Of a stretch of 64,000 nt of DNA, positions 1 through 30,011 are shown piece by piece (positions within the stretch are counted from its first letter, which is position 1; each line of letters begins with the position of its first letter). The stretch is from Strix aluco (Eukaryota > Chordata > Aves > Strigiformes > Strigidae). Made by a program: the position numbers and the translations under genes. The notes below the pieces were generated by a model. That model had not been told where the DNA came from, made no database searches, and was given only the letters and a program-made list of their open reading frames with translations. The stretch is from the NCBI RefSeq assembly GCF_031877795.1, contig NC_133970.1:44322033-44386032 (forward strand). Direction: 5' to 3'.

Positions 1-888
1 CTCTCAGGCCCTGTTTTTGGGGAGTTACAAGTCATCTCTCACAGACCGGGATTATCTAATCTTCATCAGTTTCAGTTTTCTGATGCTGTGCTGCCAGAAA
101 AAATGTTAGTGTGTAGAATCATAGAGGTGTTTGTCCTCGGTAGTGCCTTTACGGCTCTCCTGAAAGGAGCACAGATGAAAAAATTGGACTACTGAGAGAA
201 GCTAGGACAAATAATGATGCCACTGTTGCCTGATCACAGTTATTATTTTCACTGCGTGCTGAAAAGAAGGTGAGATCTTCAGGGTATTTTATTCAACTGG
301 AAAAGGAAAGACTTATACATTCCAGGTATGTTTGATTAGTTAGCTATCAAGTATTATTTACAGATAATGTCCAATTCATTAAAAAAATATAAATCTTTAC
401 TTAGGAAAATAGTTAAACACATGCTTATCTTGAATATTATTAATTACAGTTTTGGACCATGGCCAAAATAGGTCTCTCAAATAAGTATACAGTCTGCTTG
501 AATGGAGAACAGCCTACTATATATATATATAAATAATCTGGTAATTGTTTGCAGGATACATTAGGCTTACTTTCTACTAAGTTGCATATTTTCCTTTTTG
601 AGGAGTCTTTTTTTTTATTGGAGTTTTGCATTTACATATTATGTTCCGAAGACTGTGAGATGGGGGAGATTGACTGAAATTTCTATGAATTCCTAATGTT
701 TCAGGTATGGTTGAAAAAATTAAATTGAATCTTTGACTTGACATCTCTGTTCTTGAGAGGTCATTGTATTAGGACATCTGTACATAGGAGACATTTTTTG
801 TAGAACATCTCAAATGGAAGTGGAGATTAAAAAAAAAAAGTTAATTTTAATTCATCTACCCTTTCATCTGTACAAAGCAATTTATTAA

Positions 889-17249
<16,361 letters not shown>

Positions 17250-18110
17250 AAATGGGCCGCTGCTGCTAAAGGAATGTATGAACCCATACTGTTGTAGCAC
17301 ACATTTGTTACAAAACCCAGTGGCTGTAAGAACTCAACTACTTGAAAGTGTAAAAACATTAGAAATGTCTGTGGAAATGTTCTGTTTCTTATTCGCCTGA
17401 ATGACATTTTCAGTTTTGTGTGAAATGCTCCTATGTCTACAAAATGCTTCTAGACCAGACAGTACACTCATGCAGGGTTCAGATCTGTGAAGCACTTTTA
17501 TTTAAAATATTTCATTTACTCAAATTGTGAATTTTGTTTGGAAATATTTGCCATGTTTTAAATAATGAAGGAAAAATGTGGCCATTAAAAAGTCACAGTA
17601 TTTCCTTTTATCTATGTTCAGTTTTGTTACAAAGACCAGCTGTGCAGTTTCAAATTGTGTTTACATGCATGTACACCTCACTAGTTGTTTTATATAACTT
17701 ATCTTCTAGACAGCTGTGCTTACCTCTTCCCATTCTGTGCCTTGATGAAGGCTACTTAACCCTAAACATCCTCTTTCTCAAGCACAGCCTTAATAAATAA
17801 CATTCCTTATTTGTTAATATAAATTACTTCTAGTTTGTGTGCATTTTTAATGTGTTTTGAGATGGGTTTTTTTTGGTGGCTAGTGCATTTCACAGCATGT
17901 GCCATATCCTTTGAACAGGAACTGCAAGAACTGTTAGAGTGGACAAACAGCTGTACATTCCATCCTCCTTGTAAAAAATCTGGAATCTAGGTTTATTTGA
18001 ATACCATAAAGAATAGTTATATAATTCTAACATTTTCTCTGTAATAAAAAAAAAACACAACAAAAAAAATATAAATTAGTCGATGTATAATAAAGGTTAA
18101 TGTTTAAGTA
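17250..18110 (+). other. KIF2A: KIF2A 3'UTR (probable extent)
   Basis: AT-rich non-coding sequence following the KIF2A stop codon. AATAAA hexamers at 17792-17797, 18043-18048 and 18089-18094 give possible 3' ends. The extent is inferred from these signals only. Confidence 0.6.
17792..17797 (+). terminator. Polyadenylation signal AATAAA (candidate)
   Basis: Canonical AATAAA about 545 nt after the KIF2A stop, followed by a T-rich stretch (cattccttatttgtt). It is the first of three candidates, the others being at 18043 and 18089; which is used is unknown. Confidence 0.5.
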
Positions 18111-18194
18111 CTGAGGAGAGTTGTATTTTAGTGTAATCATTTCAAGTATCTTTTGGTTTTGGTAGATACTTTTCCTGGGTGGCCTGAAGCTTGG

Positions 18195-18314
18195 TCTTGC
18201 ACACTGGGTAATGAACCCTGTTTGAGGGACATTATCACACCATACTGCATACTGTATATCTGCATTATCCTAATGTCCCTCAATTCACCCGGTGAATTCA
18301 CCCGGTGTGCAAGA
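18195..18314. repeat. Imperfect inverted repeat with about 40-bp arms
   Basis: Outer arms TCTTGCACACTGGGT (18195) and, on the opposite strand, TCTTGCACACCGGGT (ending 18314). Inner arms TTGAGGGACATTA are perfectly complementary. The right arm contains a tandem duplication of aattcacccggtg. The loop is about 35 nt. It lies just beyond the KIF2A polyadenylation signals. It could be a small non-autonomous DNA transposon or simply a structured spacer. Confidence 0.7.
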
Positions 18315-18400
18315 TGCCAATATACACGCAGAGCAGAGGTATTTATTTATTCCATGTTTGTGCAAAGAGGGGTACTAGGTGGTAATTCCACAAAGCCAGC

Positions 18401-20060
18401 TGTCATAGTTTGAGCCCAGAGGGCAGCTACTAACTCCCTCCTTTCCCCTCAGGACTGGGAAGGAGAAAATGAAGCAAAAGTCTCAGGAATCAAGATAAGG
18501 ACAAGGAGGGATGACTCACCCATTATGGTCACAGGCAAAAGACAGACTTGTTAGGGGAAGAAAAAGAACATCAATTTAATTCTAACACTAACAACAGCAA
18601 CAAGACTTAAAAGAGTAGGACAGTGAGAAGTATAACCACATCTTAAAAACACCTTCACCCCACCCTTCCCTTCTTCCCAGGCTCAGCTCTGCTCCCGAAT
18701 TCTCTACCTTCTCCCTCCACAGCGGTGCAGGGGACAGGGAAAGGGGTGTGCAGTCAGTCCTGCCACTTCTTTCTCCTCGAGAGGGGGGACACAATAATTC
18801 TTACATTCTTCCCCTGCTCCAGCGTGGTTCCCCTCTCATGGGAGACAGCTCTCCATGAACTTTCTCCAACATCGTGTCCTTCCCACAGGCTGCAGCTCTT
18901 CTCAAACTTCTCCAGTGTGGGTCACGACCCCCATGGGTTGCAGTCCTCCCAGCACTGAACTACAACAGCGGGGGCTTCTCCCCACAGAGTCCTGGCCTTC
19001 TTTGGGAACAGCCACCTACTCCAGCGTGGGGTCCTCCACAGGCCTTAGGTGGGCATCTGCTCCACTGTGGACCTCCATGGGTGGTGGGGGGGGTGGCCCT
19101 GCCATCTCACCACAGGCTGTGGGGGATGGTGGGGGGACACCGACCCATCTCCCCCACTTCCTCCCCCTCCTTTCTTCCACTGACTTTGGTGTTCACATAG
19201 GTGTCTCCCTCACAACTCCCACTCCTCCACCCAGGTTCCCCTTCTTAAATATGTTATCACAGAGCTGCAGCCTGATACAGAGAAATGACCATTTTCCTTG
19301 CAAATTATTTACTTATAGCAACATATGATGATTTCTGAATGTTGCTTAAGAATCCTGCTTGCCCAGACTGTTCTGTGGATTCAGTGTAGCATAGCAGACA
19401 GTTAGTGGATTGGCTATGATAAGAAAGTAGCAGGTAGCCCTGGGGTATGAAGTAAAAAGATAACTCACTGATAGCAGCCTCAAAGCCCTCAATGGGCACT
19501 TGGGCAAACTAAGATAAGGGGAACTCGAACAAAAGGACACAGAGATACAATCCAGGGAGGATGATCTCGCCGATTTAGGAAGAAGACACCTGGACTTTAC
19601 CTCACAGCGCATGCCCTGGAAAGAGCGGACACCGTGAAGAAGACCACGTACTTCTTCCCTTGACCACCGAAGACCCTCACCCTATTTCTACTACGCATGC
19701 TCAGACTATGTAAATGAGTTCTGAGAAATAATTATAATAATCACGCCTATTCCCCGAACTAATTGTAATAACCCGGCCTTTCCTAATGAATATGTACGTT
19801 TTGGTGTAATAAATATTTGACTACTTGCCGAGACGGTGTGCAAGCTTTGTGGAGAAATCCCCTTGCACCCCGGCCGGAATAAACATACCTGCTTTATAAC
19901 TCTATCTGAGTCGTAGAGTTTCTGTGCATCAAGCCACCATCACTAATTGGCTCAGCCTTGGCCAGAGGCGGGTCCGACTTCTAGAAGCTTCTCAGAGGGG
20001 CCACCCCTGTAGCCCCTCCCCCACTACCAAAAACCCCACCACACACACAAACACAGCACA
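18401..20060. mobile_element. Solo LTR, same family as 7134-8161, split by another LTR
   Basis: Begins TGTCATAGTTTGAGCCCAGA and ends ACACAGCACA. The flanking pentamers ccagc and ccagt differ at one base. The sequence follows the 7134-8161 LTR throughout, apart from an inserted block at 19273-19931. Confidence 0.78.
19273..19931 (+). mobile_element. Solo LTR nested inside the 18401-20060 LTR (4-bp TSD)
   Basis: 659-bp block beginning TGATACAGAG and ending GTGCATCA, flanked by a perfect 4-bp duplication agcc (19269-19272 and 19932-19935). A 4-bp TSD is typical of gammaretrovirus-like (ERV1) integration. AATAAA-type signals near 19810 and 19880 lie towards the right end, consistent with plus orientation. 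Confidence 0.75.
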
Positions 20061-20464
20061 CCAGTACAAAAGAACTTTAAGGTATTTATACACTTCAAAC
20101 TACACCAATACACATTTACTCTAATGACCATTGGTTAGTTTCTTATCACTTTGTCCCTCATTGTTTAACAACATGTCTTGTCTAGATTTAAAGTTACAGT
20201 GTCCTTTAATTCTTTTGTGCAAACTCAAAGGGCAGGGTGGGGGAGAACTTCTTGGTCTTAATATTGAGTTGGTGATCACAGTCTTCCCCCACTGCCTTTA
20301 CCTTTCCCCCAGTTACTGCAGATTTTCACTGACTTCATGCTTCTCAGACAATCATCCATCTCTTGGCGCCTTCTGGGGCAGAATCTTCCCCTCTTATCAG
20401 TCTCTTAGCTCATCTTCAAAGGTACAGTCATTAGCAAGGCATGTGCTGTTTGTACAAAGTTGGA
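20061..20464. repeat. Interspersed repeat segment also found at 29410-29590
   Basis: The interval around 20260-20440 (ttgagttggtgatcacagtc, then a C-rich block, then cccctcttatcagtctcttagctc) is clearly alignable with 29430-29575 and its duplicate at 39320-39465. The family is unknown; it is probably ERV-derived, given that all three copies neighbour LTR material. No coding potential is recognised. Confidence 0.5.
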
Positions 20465-20469
20465 GTAAC

Positions 20470-21328
20470 TGTGAGAGATGACTTGTAAAAACAGGTCCTG
20501 AAAGAAACAGGCCTGCAAGAAACATGGACCAAGAAAAATGGCCTGAGAAAGAGATAAAAGTTAGCAGGGGGAGTGGAGGCCCCCTGAGCTAGGGAAAGTC
20601 TCAAACACTCACAAGTAATAAAACTATAGTCCCAGGGTGGATGGTGTGGAGGTCGAAGCTGATAAGGCTGCCCCAATAACACAAGATGGGGCTGGAGGAG
20701 GGAGCCCTGTGGAGACAGGACGGCTCTGCTCTGGGGCACCTGGACAAATTTCAAGGGCCATCTGTCCGGTGAGTGACCTTTGCTTCATTATCCACAAAAT
20801 GCATATTAAAGTTCACACCCCTCAATATGCTAACGAGGGCTAACATGATCATGCTAATTACATCATCCCATGAAACACCTCACCCCTCCCCGTACATGGG
20901 ATACGTAGGTATGTGGGTCAGCCTATGGGACGGACCCCAGGAAAGGGTGTATAAATTGAGGGGGGGGGGGAAAGGGGGGTGGTGGTGGGGGTGGAGAGTG
21001 CAGTGAAGTGAAGACGACGGCTGCCTCCTGGAACCCTCGCTGGTGGGATCGATGCAGGAACCCAGACCGGTGATCCCTATTTCTCTATTCTCTCCATCTC
21101 CCTCCTTTCCTTTTTCCCTTTTTCCTTCACTACCATTAAGCAATGCAAGGCATACTGTATTGCTTGCCACAACTTGTTATATACTTAGCCAATTATCATG
21201 TATCCAATTAGTACACTGTGGGAAGTTAATAAATGTCTGGACTTTGAGACTTATCTCACCGTTGTCCACTCTGTTGGGGATTTACAAATCTAAATCACTT
21301 GTCTCCCTCATCTGAGCAGGATGTGACA
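20470..21328 (+). mobile_element. Solo LTR with perfect 5-bp TSD gtaac
   Basis: 859 bp, TGTGAGAGAT to ATGTGACA, flanked by gtaac at 20465-20469 and 21329-21333. It contains a TATA-like box (gtgtataaat, about 20950) and AATAAA in gaagttaataaatg (about 21225), followed by the U5-like end. This is a complete U3-R-U5 layout in plus orientation. No internal retroviral sequence flanks it. Confidence 0.8.
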
Positions 21329-24300
21329 GTAACTCACTCCCTTATCTCCTAGTTTAAGTAGCTCTGATGCTTTTAAAAAAAAGTAGCTAATACCTATTTT
21401 TCCCTTTGTACAGTGCCAGCAGCTGAAAACTGAGTTGAAATTGCATCATTTGAGGACTTACACAATACCTCTACCTAGTGCTAATAGAAATCCCACAAGT
21501 ACCTGAATTCTCACAAATGGTGCCATGTGTATCAGCAGTTTTTAGGTGGTGGCACTCAAGTTATTTTTCTAAGTCAGTATCCAAAAAAGATGGACCTTTC
21601 ATGTAATAGCTCTTGTCAAATGAAGAACTGTAGACCTCTCTAGGAGTTCTCCCTATTTCCAGGAGTTCATATCAGCAGACTTTCCCTTGGAACTGTTTAA
21701 AAAATACTTTTGTAATAGAAGCCTATTTGTTTGTGCCAGGCCTGTAGGGAAGTAAAGGGAAGGCAATGAAAAGAGAGTTAAATGGGCCAGGAATTTTCAT
21801 GTTTAGTATTTGTATCTCCCACAGGAAAGTAGACTATGGGAAGCTCTTGTCGCATCATGGTTAAAAATAAATTTAAAAAATCCTCCTGTGTGTAAACATG
21901 AAAATTGAAACAACAATGTAGATTTTACATACTCTTTTTAATAAATTAAGCTATTAAATGAATTACAGATGAGAATTTACTTCTATGAAAGTTCTGTTCT
22001 GCTTTGGGAAGGGTTTCATTTTGTAAACACATCTGCATTACACTTTTCAAAAGGCCTCTGATTTCAGAATGAATATTTACTTCTGGAACTAACTATTCTG
22101 TATAAATTTGTCATATAGGAAGGATTTGCCCAGAGGACTGTCCTGGCACATTTTGCAACGGGTCTTAAAAGAAACATCACACATCTTTCTGAATATTTAA
22201 GAATGTCTTCCATCACAGTTAAAAGAAAAAAAAGCCCAACAATGAAATAGAAGGCAGCAGCTTTTGTTAGTAGGCAATAGGACAGGTTATTCTATAACAC
22301 CAGAGGGTTTCTTTGAAGTTGCTCTAGAGAAATCTTACTTTCTAAAAAGCCTCTGAAGATTTGAGACATCCTACATGAGAAACAGTTGCTTCCCTACTAT
22401 TCCTCCATGCAATCCTAGAGCCACAAGCAGGATGTGGTTTATAGGGGTAGTAGGTTTATAGGTAGTTAGAGTTCAGCAACTTTTTACTAAGTGTCCTGTC
22501 AGGCAGCAGATGCAAGTTGAAATTGCATCGACTAGATGGAGCGGGGGGGGGGGGGGGGAATGTTAAAGAGACAGCCTTTGCAATAGAGCCTGCTGTAAAA
22601 ATCAAATCTACACTGATACTGAAGCAGTGAGAATCAAGATTTTAAAAACTGATACAGCTGGTTACAGCACTTGACTTCCTGTAGCTCACTGATATGATGA
22701 GCTGGAATTACTTGAATAGGACTCAGACAAGCTTATCTTGATTCCTGTCTTGTAAAACAAAAGCATTTAAGACATATGACATCTCCAACACTTGTTCCTT
22801 CTGTATTGGTCTGTGCATATTGCTGTGGCTACTTATACTCAATCATAAATTGGTTCTATATGCAGTGAAGCAGCACTAGAATCGTTAAATTATAAAATAA
22901 ATGAGTAATTCAGTTTTCCAAGACAATCTCTCAGGATGCCTGCAAATTCAAGTACATGTTCCTGTACTTTTTTTTTTTTTTCCAATGACTTTTAAAGTAT
23001 TGACATTGGACTTGCATAAAATTAAGTTATATCTTAGAGGAGTTTTTGCTAATTTGCCTCTTCTCCACTTACTGGGGTCTGTTGGAAAAAGACATGCTAT
23101 ACATGAAAAAAATTACTTATGGTAGTTAATACATAGAGTCAGGCCTTCACCCCTACATGATGCTACAGAGTTAGCAGCTACTGTTTTCCTGAATCATAAG
23201 ACAGATCAAAGTGAATTTTTCTTTTCACAGCTGCTATGCAGAGTTAATGCAAACTTGGGAAAAAACTCTGCCTTGTCCTTAATAACAAATATATATAATC
23301 CAAACTATATTAAGACACTTCGGTAAGTCTTTCTGTCAGGACACAAGCATGAATTGCTCTAAGACTCACTGAACGCTTTGATCTATGCTAAAACTCTTCA
23401 TTGCCTTGAAGGGCAAAGTATTTGCCTGAACTTACAGTTGACAAAAAACAAAACCCTGACAAAAACTAACAGAAAAGAGTGTTTAAATATACTTTAAAAC
23501 AAACCAAAATAAATCCCAAACAAATGGAATGACTACAAATCTTTTTGTTGCCCAGACCAGCCTTATGGGTTGTACTGTTGAGTATTGTGCAAGAATATAC
23601 TGAGATGAATTCCATGATCAGAGAACACAGATTTCAATTATGGCAGCATCAATCCATATTTCATTTGGTATATTTAAAAATATGCTGTCATATGAAAGTC
23701 CAGTACCTCACTTCAGTCCTGAAAGAATTTAATGCTTTTAAAATACAGAGCATCAGCTTCTTGCCTATTATCTGTGATAGAATTGCACGTTCTCATTAAG
23801 AACCAGAGTTGTGTACACTGTATTCTGTTCATTGCTTTTGCGAGAAAAGCTTGTCCCATTGGAGTCACTCTGGCTTAGGTAAGACTTAAGTGACAAAATA
23901 CAGAACAACTTTCATTCTTCCAGTAGAATCTATGAGAAATGGATGCCTTCTGAACTGAAGCCATGCAGCAGTCTGAAAAAAGTGAAATATTCATGTTACA
24001 ATTTCTACTAATTTATATTTCAGATGAAATCATTTCCAAGACATGCTGGCTGGCAAAGAATGTATGAAAATAGCATGAAAGCAGCCACACTGTTCAACTG
24101 CCATAAAGAATGGTTACAAATTTTACACTATAAGTTATTAGCAAATTTGCTGGTATATTTCCAGTGAAGTTATTTATATTGCATCCTACCAGGTTCACTA
24201 CATTTCTTTAAAGAGCAGTAGCTGTGTTAATTGTTACTCTGAGAAGCAGGTAGGAAATTTTATCTTAAATTAGGAAAAGATTCCTCTTGCCGCTTAAATT

Positions 24301-25312
24301 AACTGACCAGAAATAAGAGCAGAATATAGCAGTTAATTACTAAAATTTCCAAATTATGCTATAGATTAAGGCCTAATCCTCAAGACAGACAGGGAAGGGC
24401 TGTGTAAGTCTACAGGGAAATTATAATATCCAATTTTGTGATTAGAGCCATTTTAGAGAAGACATAGAAGAGTCTAGTACACAAATACCAGAAGTAGGGA
24501 TCTTTAGCTAATTGCTTCTCAATACTGTAAGCAGCAGTTGAGATATATACAGGGTTTAAGTGTTTCTTCATGTTCAGGACTGGAAACAAGGAGTGTTGGG
24601 TATTGAGAGGAAAACAGGGTTACTACTATTCCTATGTAACCCAATATTAATCTGTGCTACATAGGTACAGATGCAGATACAATTTGAAGAAGCTTAAAAG
24701 GAGTACATAAAGAGAAAAAACTAATGAAATCATCTATACCCATTGAATGGGCTCATTTTTCCAAATAACCTGTATTTTTTAGGACTGTGTATTTTCTCTG
24801 CGGTTTTAAAGTTTTTGGGTATTTCATGTCAATGGAAAATAGGATACAAATTTGCTTTCTATTCATAGCACAGAAAAAAGGTTAATTTAAATAATCTGTT
24901 CTTTTCCTGCTTTAGAATGGTTCTTTCAAGTAAGTTGTATTTTTTTCTTGCATGGATTATTGTATTCTTGTGTCTGAATTTTTATACCTCAGCTCATTCA
25001 CTATAAATGAATTGCCAACAGTACTGCTAAGCATACACAAAAAGTTTTTTTACTAGATTTTGGTAAAAGCCAGTCCTTGAGACATCTACAGACAATATAT
25101 TAACAATATATTCAGTTTTCATTTTTTTTTCACTGTAATTTGGTCACCCTTTTGCATTTTTCTTTAAGAAAAGAGTTAGATTCCTTCCTCCCTCAAACTC
25201 TCTTGGAAAAAACTTTGACATGTTAAGCTTTTCAATGCTAATTTATATATAAACATATATTTAGGTCACAGTACACAGAAGTAGAACTTAATATATTTTA
25301 AAAGGAACTTAC
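21329..25312. other. AT-rich spacer beyond the DIMT1 remnant, nothing recognised
   Basis: Nearly 4 kb of AT-rich sequence with poly-G (22542-22558) and poly-T (22971-22981) runs. I looked for the missing final DIMT1 exon(s) on the minus strand and found none. No mobile element or RNA gene is evident. Confidence 0.5.
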
Positions 25313-25376
25313 TGTATTATGTAAGGAACAATGAATTTGGTAATTATGAACCAGCAACTGCTCTACAGCACTTGAC
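25313..25376 (-). pseudogene. DIMT1: DIMT1 pseudo-exon SSAVEQLL
   Basis: 64 nt, acceptor tttcag, donor gtaagt. It completes Lys and encodes SSAVEQLLVHNYQIHCSLHN. The next (terminal) exon is not found downstream. Confidence 0.9.
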
Positions 25377-25708
25377 CTGAAAAAAAAATAAAAATACAAG
25401 TTTAGAATGAAAATTGAGCTTTTTTTTTTTTTACTCAAGCATTCAATATTTACTAAAAAAAACCCCAACACCCCCCCCCAAAAAACCCCAACAAACCTGT
25501 AATGACTACACAGAGCTGTTCTTTTTAAACAGCTGCCTAGTTTTCTTCTAAAAAGTTTCACTTCAGAAGAGCTTGTGACCTCAGCATCAATTCTCCATCA
25601 TGGTTTATCCCAGACTATGCATATAACACTGCTATGCATTTGCGCAAAAGAAATGGTTAACTGGATGGACTTTCAAACTTTGAAAAGATTTCCTCCCATA
25701 GAAGTTAC

Positions 25709-25773
25709 TTAAATGCTGCAGAGAGTGTCTTTTTTTTTCTAACAAAGGCTATCCTTACCAGATCATCCTACTC
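25709..25773 (-). pseudogene. DIMT1: DIMT1 pseudo-exon with Trp-to-stop change
   Basis: 65 nt, acceptor tttcag, donor gtaact. It encodes E, TAG, then DDLVRIAFVRKKKTLSAAF plus two bases of Lys. TAG replaces the conserved Trp codon. Confidence 0.9.
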
Positions 25774-26450
25774 CTGAAATTAAAAATTGTACAGTATTTA
25801 CAGAAAGGAACATACAGCTGATACAAACAAGAAGGAAGACTATTGACAATTTCACAACAATACTGAACACAAAGAAAAATATCTTTCTAAACAATAGAAA
25901 AACAGTTCTGTCTTGGACAAAGCAATACAAATGGAGGAGAAAATACTTCACCCACAAAAACATTTGAATTGTTCTTTTTTGTGCCCAGGCACTATTGGAC
26001 AGATCTTATGTACTGAGAAGGGAGATAGTTGAAAATCCAGCTAACCTTGGGCAAGGCTGAAGTGGTCTTGAAGATCAAAGCATTTTTAAAAATAACTTTA
26101 AGAATACTATCCTGTAACATCTGAGATTATACACACTCATCTGAAGGTAAGAGTTCTCATAGATACTCCTTTGAGAGCAACAAAGTCATCAGCCCGAAAG
26201 GTCTCTGGAGATATGAAGTACTGTGAAAGGGACGTTATTCCTAGCAAATCTTCAACCTCAGTCTTGTCAGAAATACTGTAAACAAAGCAGCACTCGGACT
26301 GATGGTGTTATGTTCAGGTAATGCCCTAATGCAACCCTGATCAATAAAGGAATTTTGGAATTCTGTAAATGCCAATAAATAGCTGGTACTTAGAAGTGAA
26401 AACAGCATACAGAACAAGTGAAAAGAAAAAGAAATTAAAGATCATGACTA

Positions 26451-26579
<129 letters not shown>

Positions 26580-26627
26580 TTAGTCAGTAGAAGTCAGGCA
26601 GCTGTATGAATAAGAAGCAAACCCTCA

Positions 26628-27798
<1,171 letters not shown>

Positions 27799-28650
27799 CT
27801 GAGAATAACAGAAATTAGAGAAGGAATTTGAAGTCTAATCATCTTTTAAGTCAAAAGCTAACTAACAGACTTGGAAAACACAGACTTTCCTTCAGCACTT
27901 AGAAGAAATAAAAGTCTGTCATAAACACATTCTGCCTTAATTATCTCAGAGTGCATTAAAACAAAACCATAACAAAACACCACAAAGCTTGGTGAAACCA
28001 TCTAAATCTCTTTAAAGCTACAATAGAACTTGATTCTGTATACTGCTAAAGGGATCAAGGTCAAAGAGGCAGCAGCTAGTCTCAGAGTTTTGTGCATAAC
28101 TGTAACAAATCATTTTGAATAATTCTATAATGAGTCCTTCAAACCCAAACTCTCCAGCTCCAAAACTGACCAGTCGCTAACATTAGCACTTCAGTGAGAG
28201 GAATCAAAAACTGCTGACATATTGAACAACACACAGAAGTACCTAAGGCAGTTATATTTTTAGACCAGACAATAGGAAATGGCTTGGCTTCCATCCTACC
28301 CTTACCACCCTTCCTTCCTAAGGTAGGAAGGCATTTGAAATGTTACAATGCCCTGCTTATCCTTGGAATAACAATAATACTACTACTAAAAACAGGTGCA
28401 ACTCCTGTTTTCATCAGCTGGACAGTCACTGATGCCAAGACTAAATTTTCTCCTTGTGCTTAATACACCAACATAAACTAATTTCCAGGCACTGGCAGTT
28501 TTCATATTATAGAAAAATGTTGGTGTGGCTCTGATCCACCAAAATGATATTTTAAGATCTAAAGCAAAAAAAAAAAAAAAGTATTTGGGAATATCTTTTA
28601 AACTATTTTTTTTTCTATCAGGTAATCCAGAGCTCTGTTCTTCCACATAC

Positions 28651-28701
28651 CTGAAAAAAAGGTCTATAAAGCAACAACTTGAAAACAAAAGGTGAAGAAA
28701 T
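28651..28701 (-). pseudogene. DIMT1: DIMT1 pseudo-exon ISSPFVFKLLL, frameshifted
   Basis: Encodes ISSPFVFKLLLYRPFF. It has seven T instead of the six needed for phase with the next exon, and the acceptor reads CTTGG instead of an AG. The donor gtatgt is intact. Confidence 0.85.
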
Positions 28702-28785
28702 CCAAGGAAAAGAATAATAACATCAGTATAACTTCTGGAAAATTATCATTAAAAAAAATATTTTGCCATGTTGTTTAGCCCATAC

Positions 28786-28843
28786 CTGGTAAGGCAAGTT
28801 AGCTACACATGCATCAAAGAATGGTAAGTTTGTTTCCAAGATA
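28786..28843 (-). pseudogene. DIMT1: DIMT1 pseudo-exon with catalytic NLPYQ motif
   Basis: Encodes ETNLPFFDACVANLPYQ up to an intact donor gtatgg. NLPY is the adenine-methyltransferase motif IV of the KsgA/Dim1 family. The 5' part of the exon (the expected LQVLVGD region) is not recognisable upstream of about 28843, so that edge is uncertain. Confidence 0.85.
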
Positions 28844-29010
28844 CCTCTGTTACAGACTGGGAGCCCAGAGAATCATAAAGGTTCTGTGATCCCTTCAGGT
28901 TAAATTAAGGTGAAATGACACCAAATGACCAGTTAAAATGTTTTATTTGCAGTAGAAACAACTTAAACTTGGAAAAGGATAATAAGCAATGTGGTCTCTT
29001 ATAAATCTAT

Positions 29011-29180
29011 AAAAAAGAAAAAGAAAAAGAAAAAGAAAAAGAAAAAGAAAAAGAAAAAGAAAAAGAAAAAGAAAAAGAAAAAGAAAAAGAAAAAGAAAAA
29101 GAAAAAGAAAAAGAAAAAGAAAAAGAAAAAGAAAAAGAAAAAGAAAAAGAAAAAGAAAAAGAAAAAGAAAAAGAAAAAGG
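29011..29180. repeat. (AAAAAG)n microsatellite, copy 1
   Basis: About 28 hexamer units. The matching tract in the second duplication copy is 24 bases (four units) shorter. It gives artefactual Lys-only (+) and Ser/Phe-only (-) open frames. Confidence 0.97.
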
Positions 29181-29189
29181 AGAGACAGT

Positions 29190-29640
29190 CAAAGAAATCT
29201 GGATCACCACCCCTGGATCCAGCGTCGTCTCAGGTCTGGTAATCTTGGGTGGTGGGTGCACACACAGTAAAGTTTTCTGTTGCCTTTTGAGTTCATCTTA
29301 TCAGCTGATTAGCATACTAGACAAAGAGAGGCAGGTATTCCATGAACTCATTTCCATGAGAGACAGGCAAAAGGTGGAGCAGGGGTTCTGTGCATGCATT
29401 GAGGGGGAAAGGGGTACATTAACCCTTTTGTCCAATTGAGTCAGTGGTCACAATCTCCCCCTACCACCTTTACTTTTCCTCAGTTTTTGTTTCTTGGGCA
29501 ATTATCCAGTCATTAGCTCCATCTGGTGTCAGTTGTTTATCCCTCTTATCAATATTTTAGCTCTTCTTCAAGGCTATAATTGTAAAAACCTGAACACATG
29601 GTTTTATTCAGTCTATGTCTCCCCCCTTTCGAGGCTTATC
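29190..29640. repeat. LTR-like interspersed repeat (duplicated at 39079-39529)
   Basis: Non-coding block abutting the (AAAAAG)n tract. 29430-29575 is alignable with 20260-20440 near other LTRs. The A-rich tract adjoining one end resembles a retroelement terminus. Family unknown. Confidence 0.45.
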
Positions 29641-29949
29641 TAAGGAATTTGGCTATACAACTGCAAGGGAGCAGAGACATGCACCCTTCCATACACTCTG
29701 TGCTTCCCTGGGCAGATAATTCATTCTTTAGACTAATCACAAAGGCCACAATTTATCCTTGAGGGTTTCTGTGTTGATGAATGTTTGAGGCATCAATTCC
29801 TTCAGTTTCTTACAACCTCCAACCCTGATTTCAAGTTTGTTTGCCAGACACCCAGGGGAAAATGTGCTTCAGAGAAGCATGTTGCCGAAGTTTTTGCCAA
29901 AGCAACTCCACTGCTTTAAGTGCTTGCTATTTCCACAATTGATACTTAT

Positions 29950-30011
29950 GTTCCCTGGACTCTCTTCTGAAGTTCACCAACAAATCAAGGGTCAATTTCA
30001 CAAGCAATAAC
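29950..30011 (-). pseudogene. DIMT1: DIMT1 pseudo-exon (VIACEIDP)
   Basis: 62 nt after acceptor tttcag. It encodes VIACEIDP, then TGA, then FVGELQKRVQG. The following donor reads ATAAGT instead of GTAAGT. It is duplicated at 39839-39900. Confidence 0.88.

Noticed and set aside
18855..19328. 157-codon plus-strand open frame
   Set aside because: It runs across the boundary between two nested LTRs, so it cannot be a conserved protein.
21329..25312. Terminal DIMT1 exon(s)
   Set aside because: I looked on the minus strand for the expected C-terminal sequence and found no convincing match; it may be deleted or too diverged.
28991..29261. Long poly-Lys (+) and Ser/Phe-repeat (-) open frames, repeated at 38904-39150
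   Set aside because: They are translations of the (AAAAAG)n microsatellite; no start context, homology or flanking gene structure.
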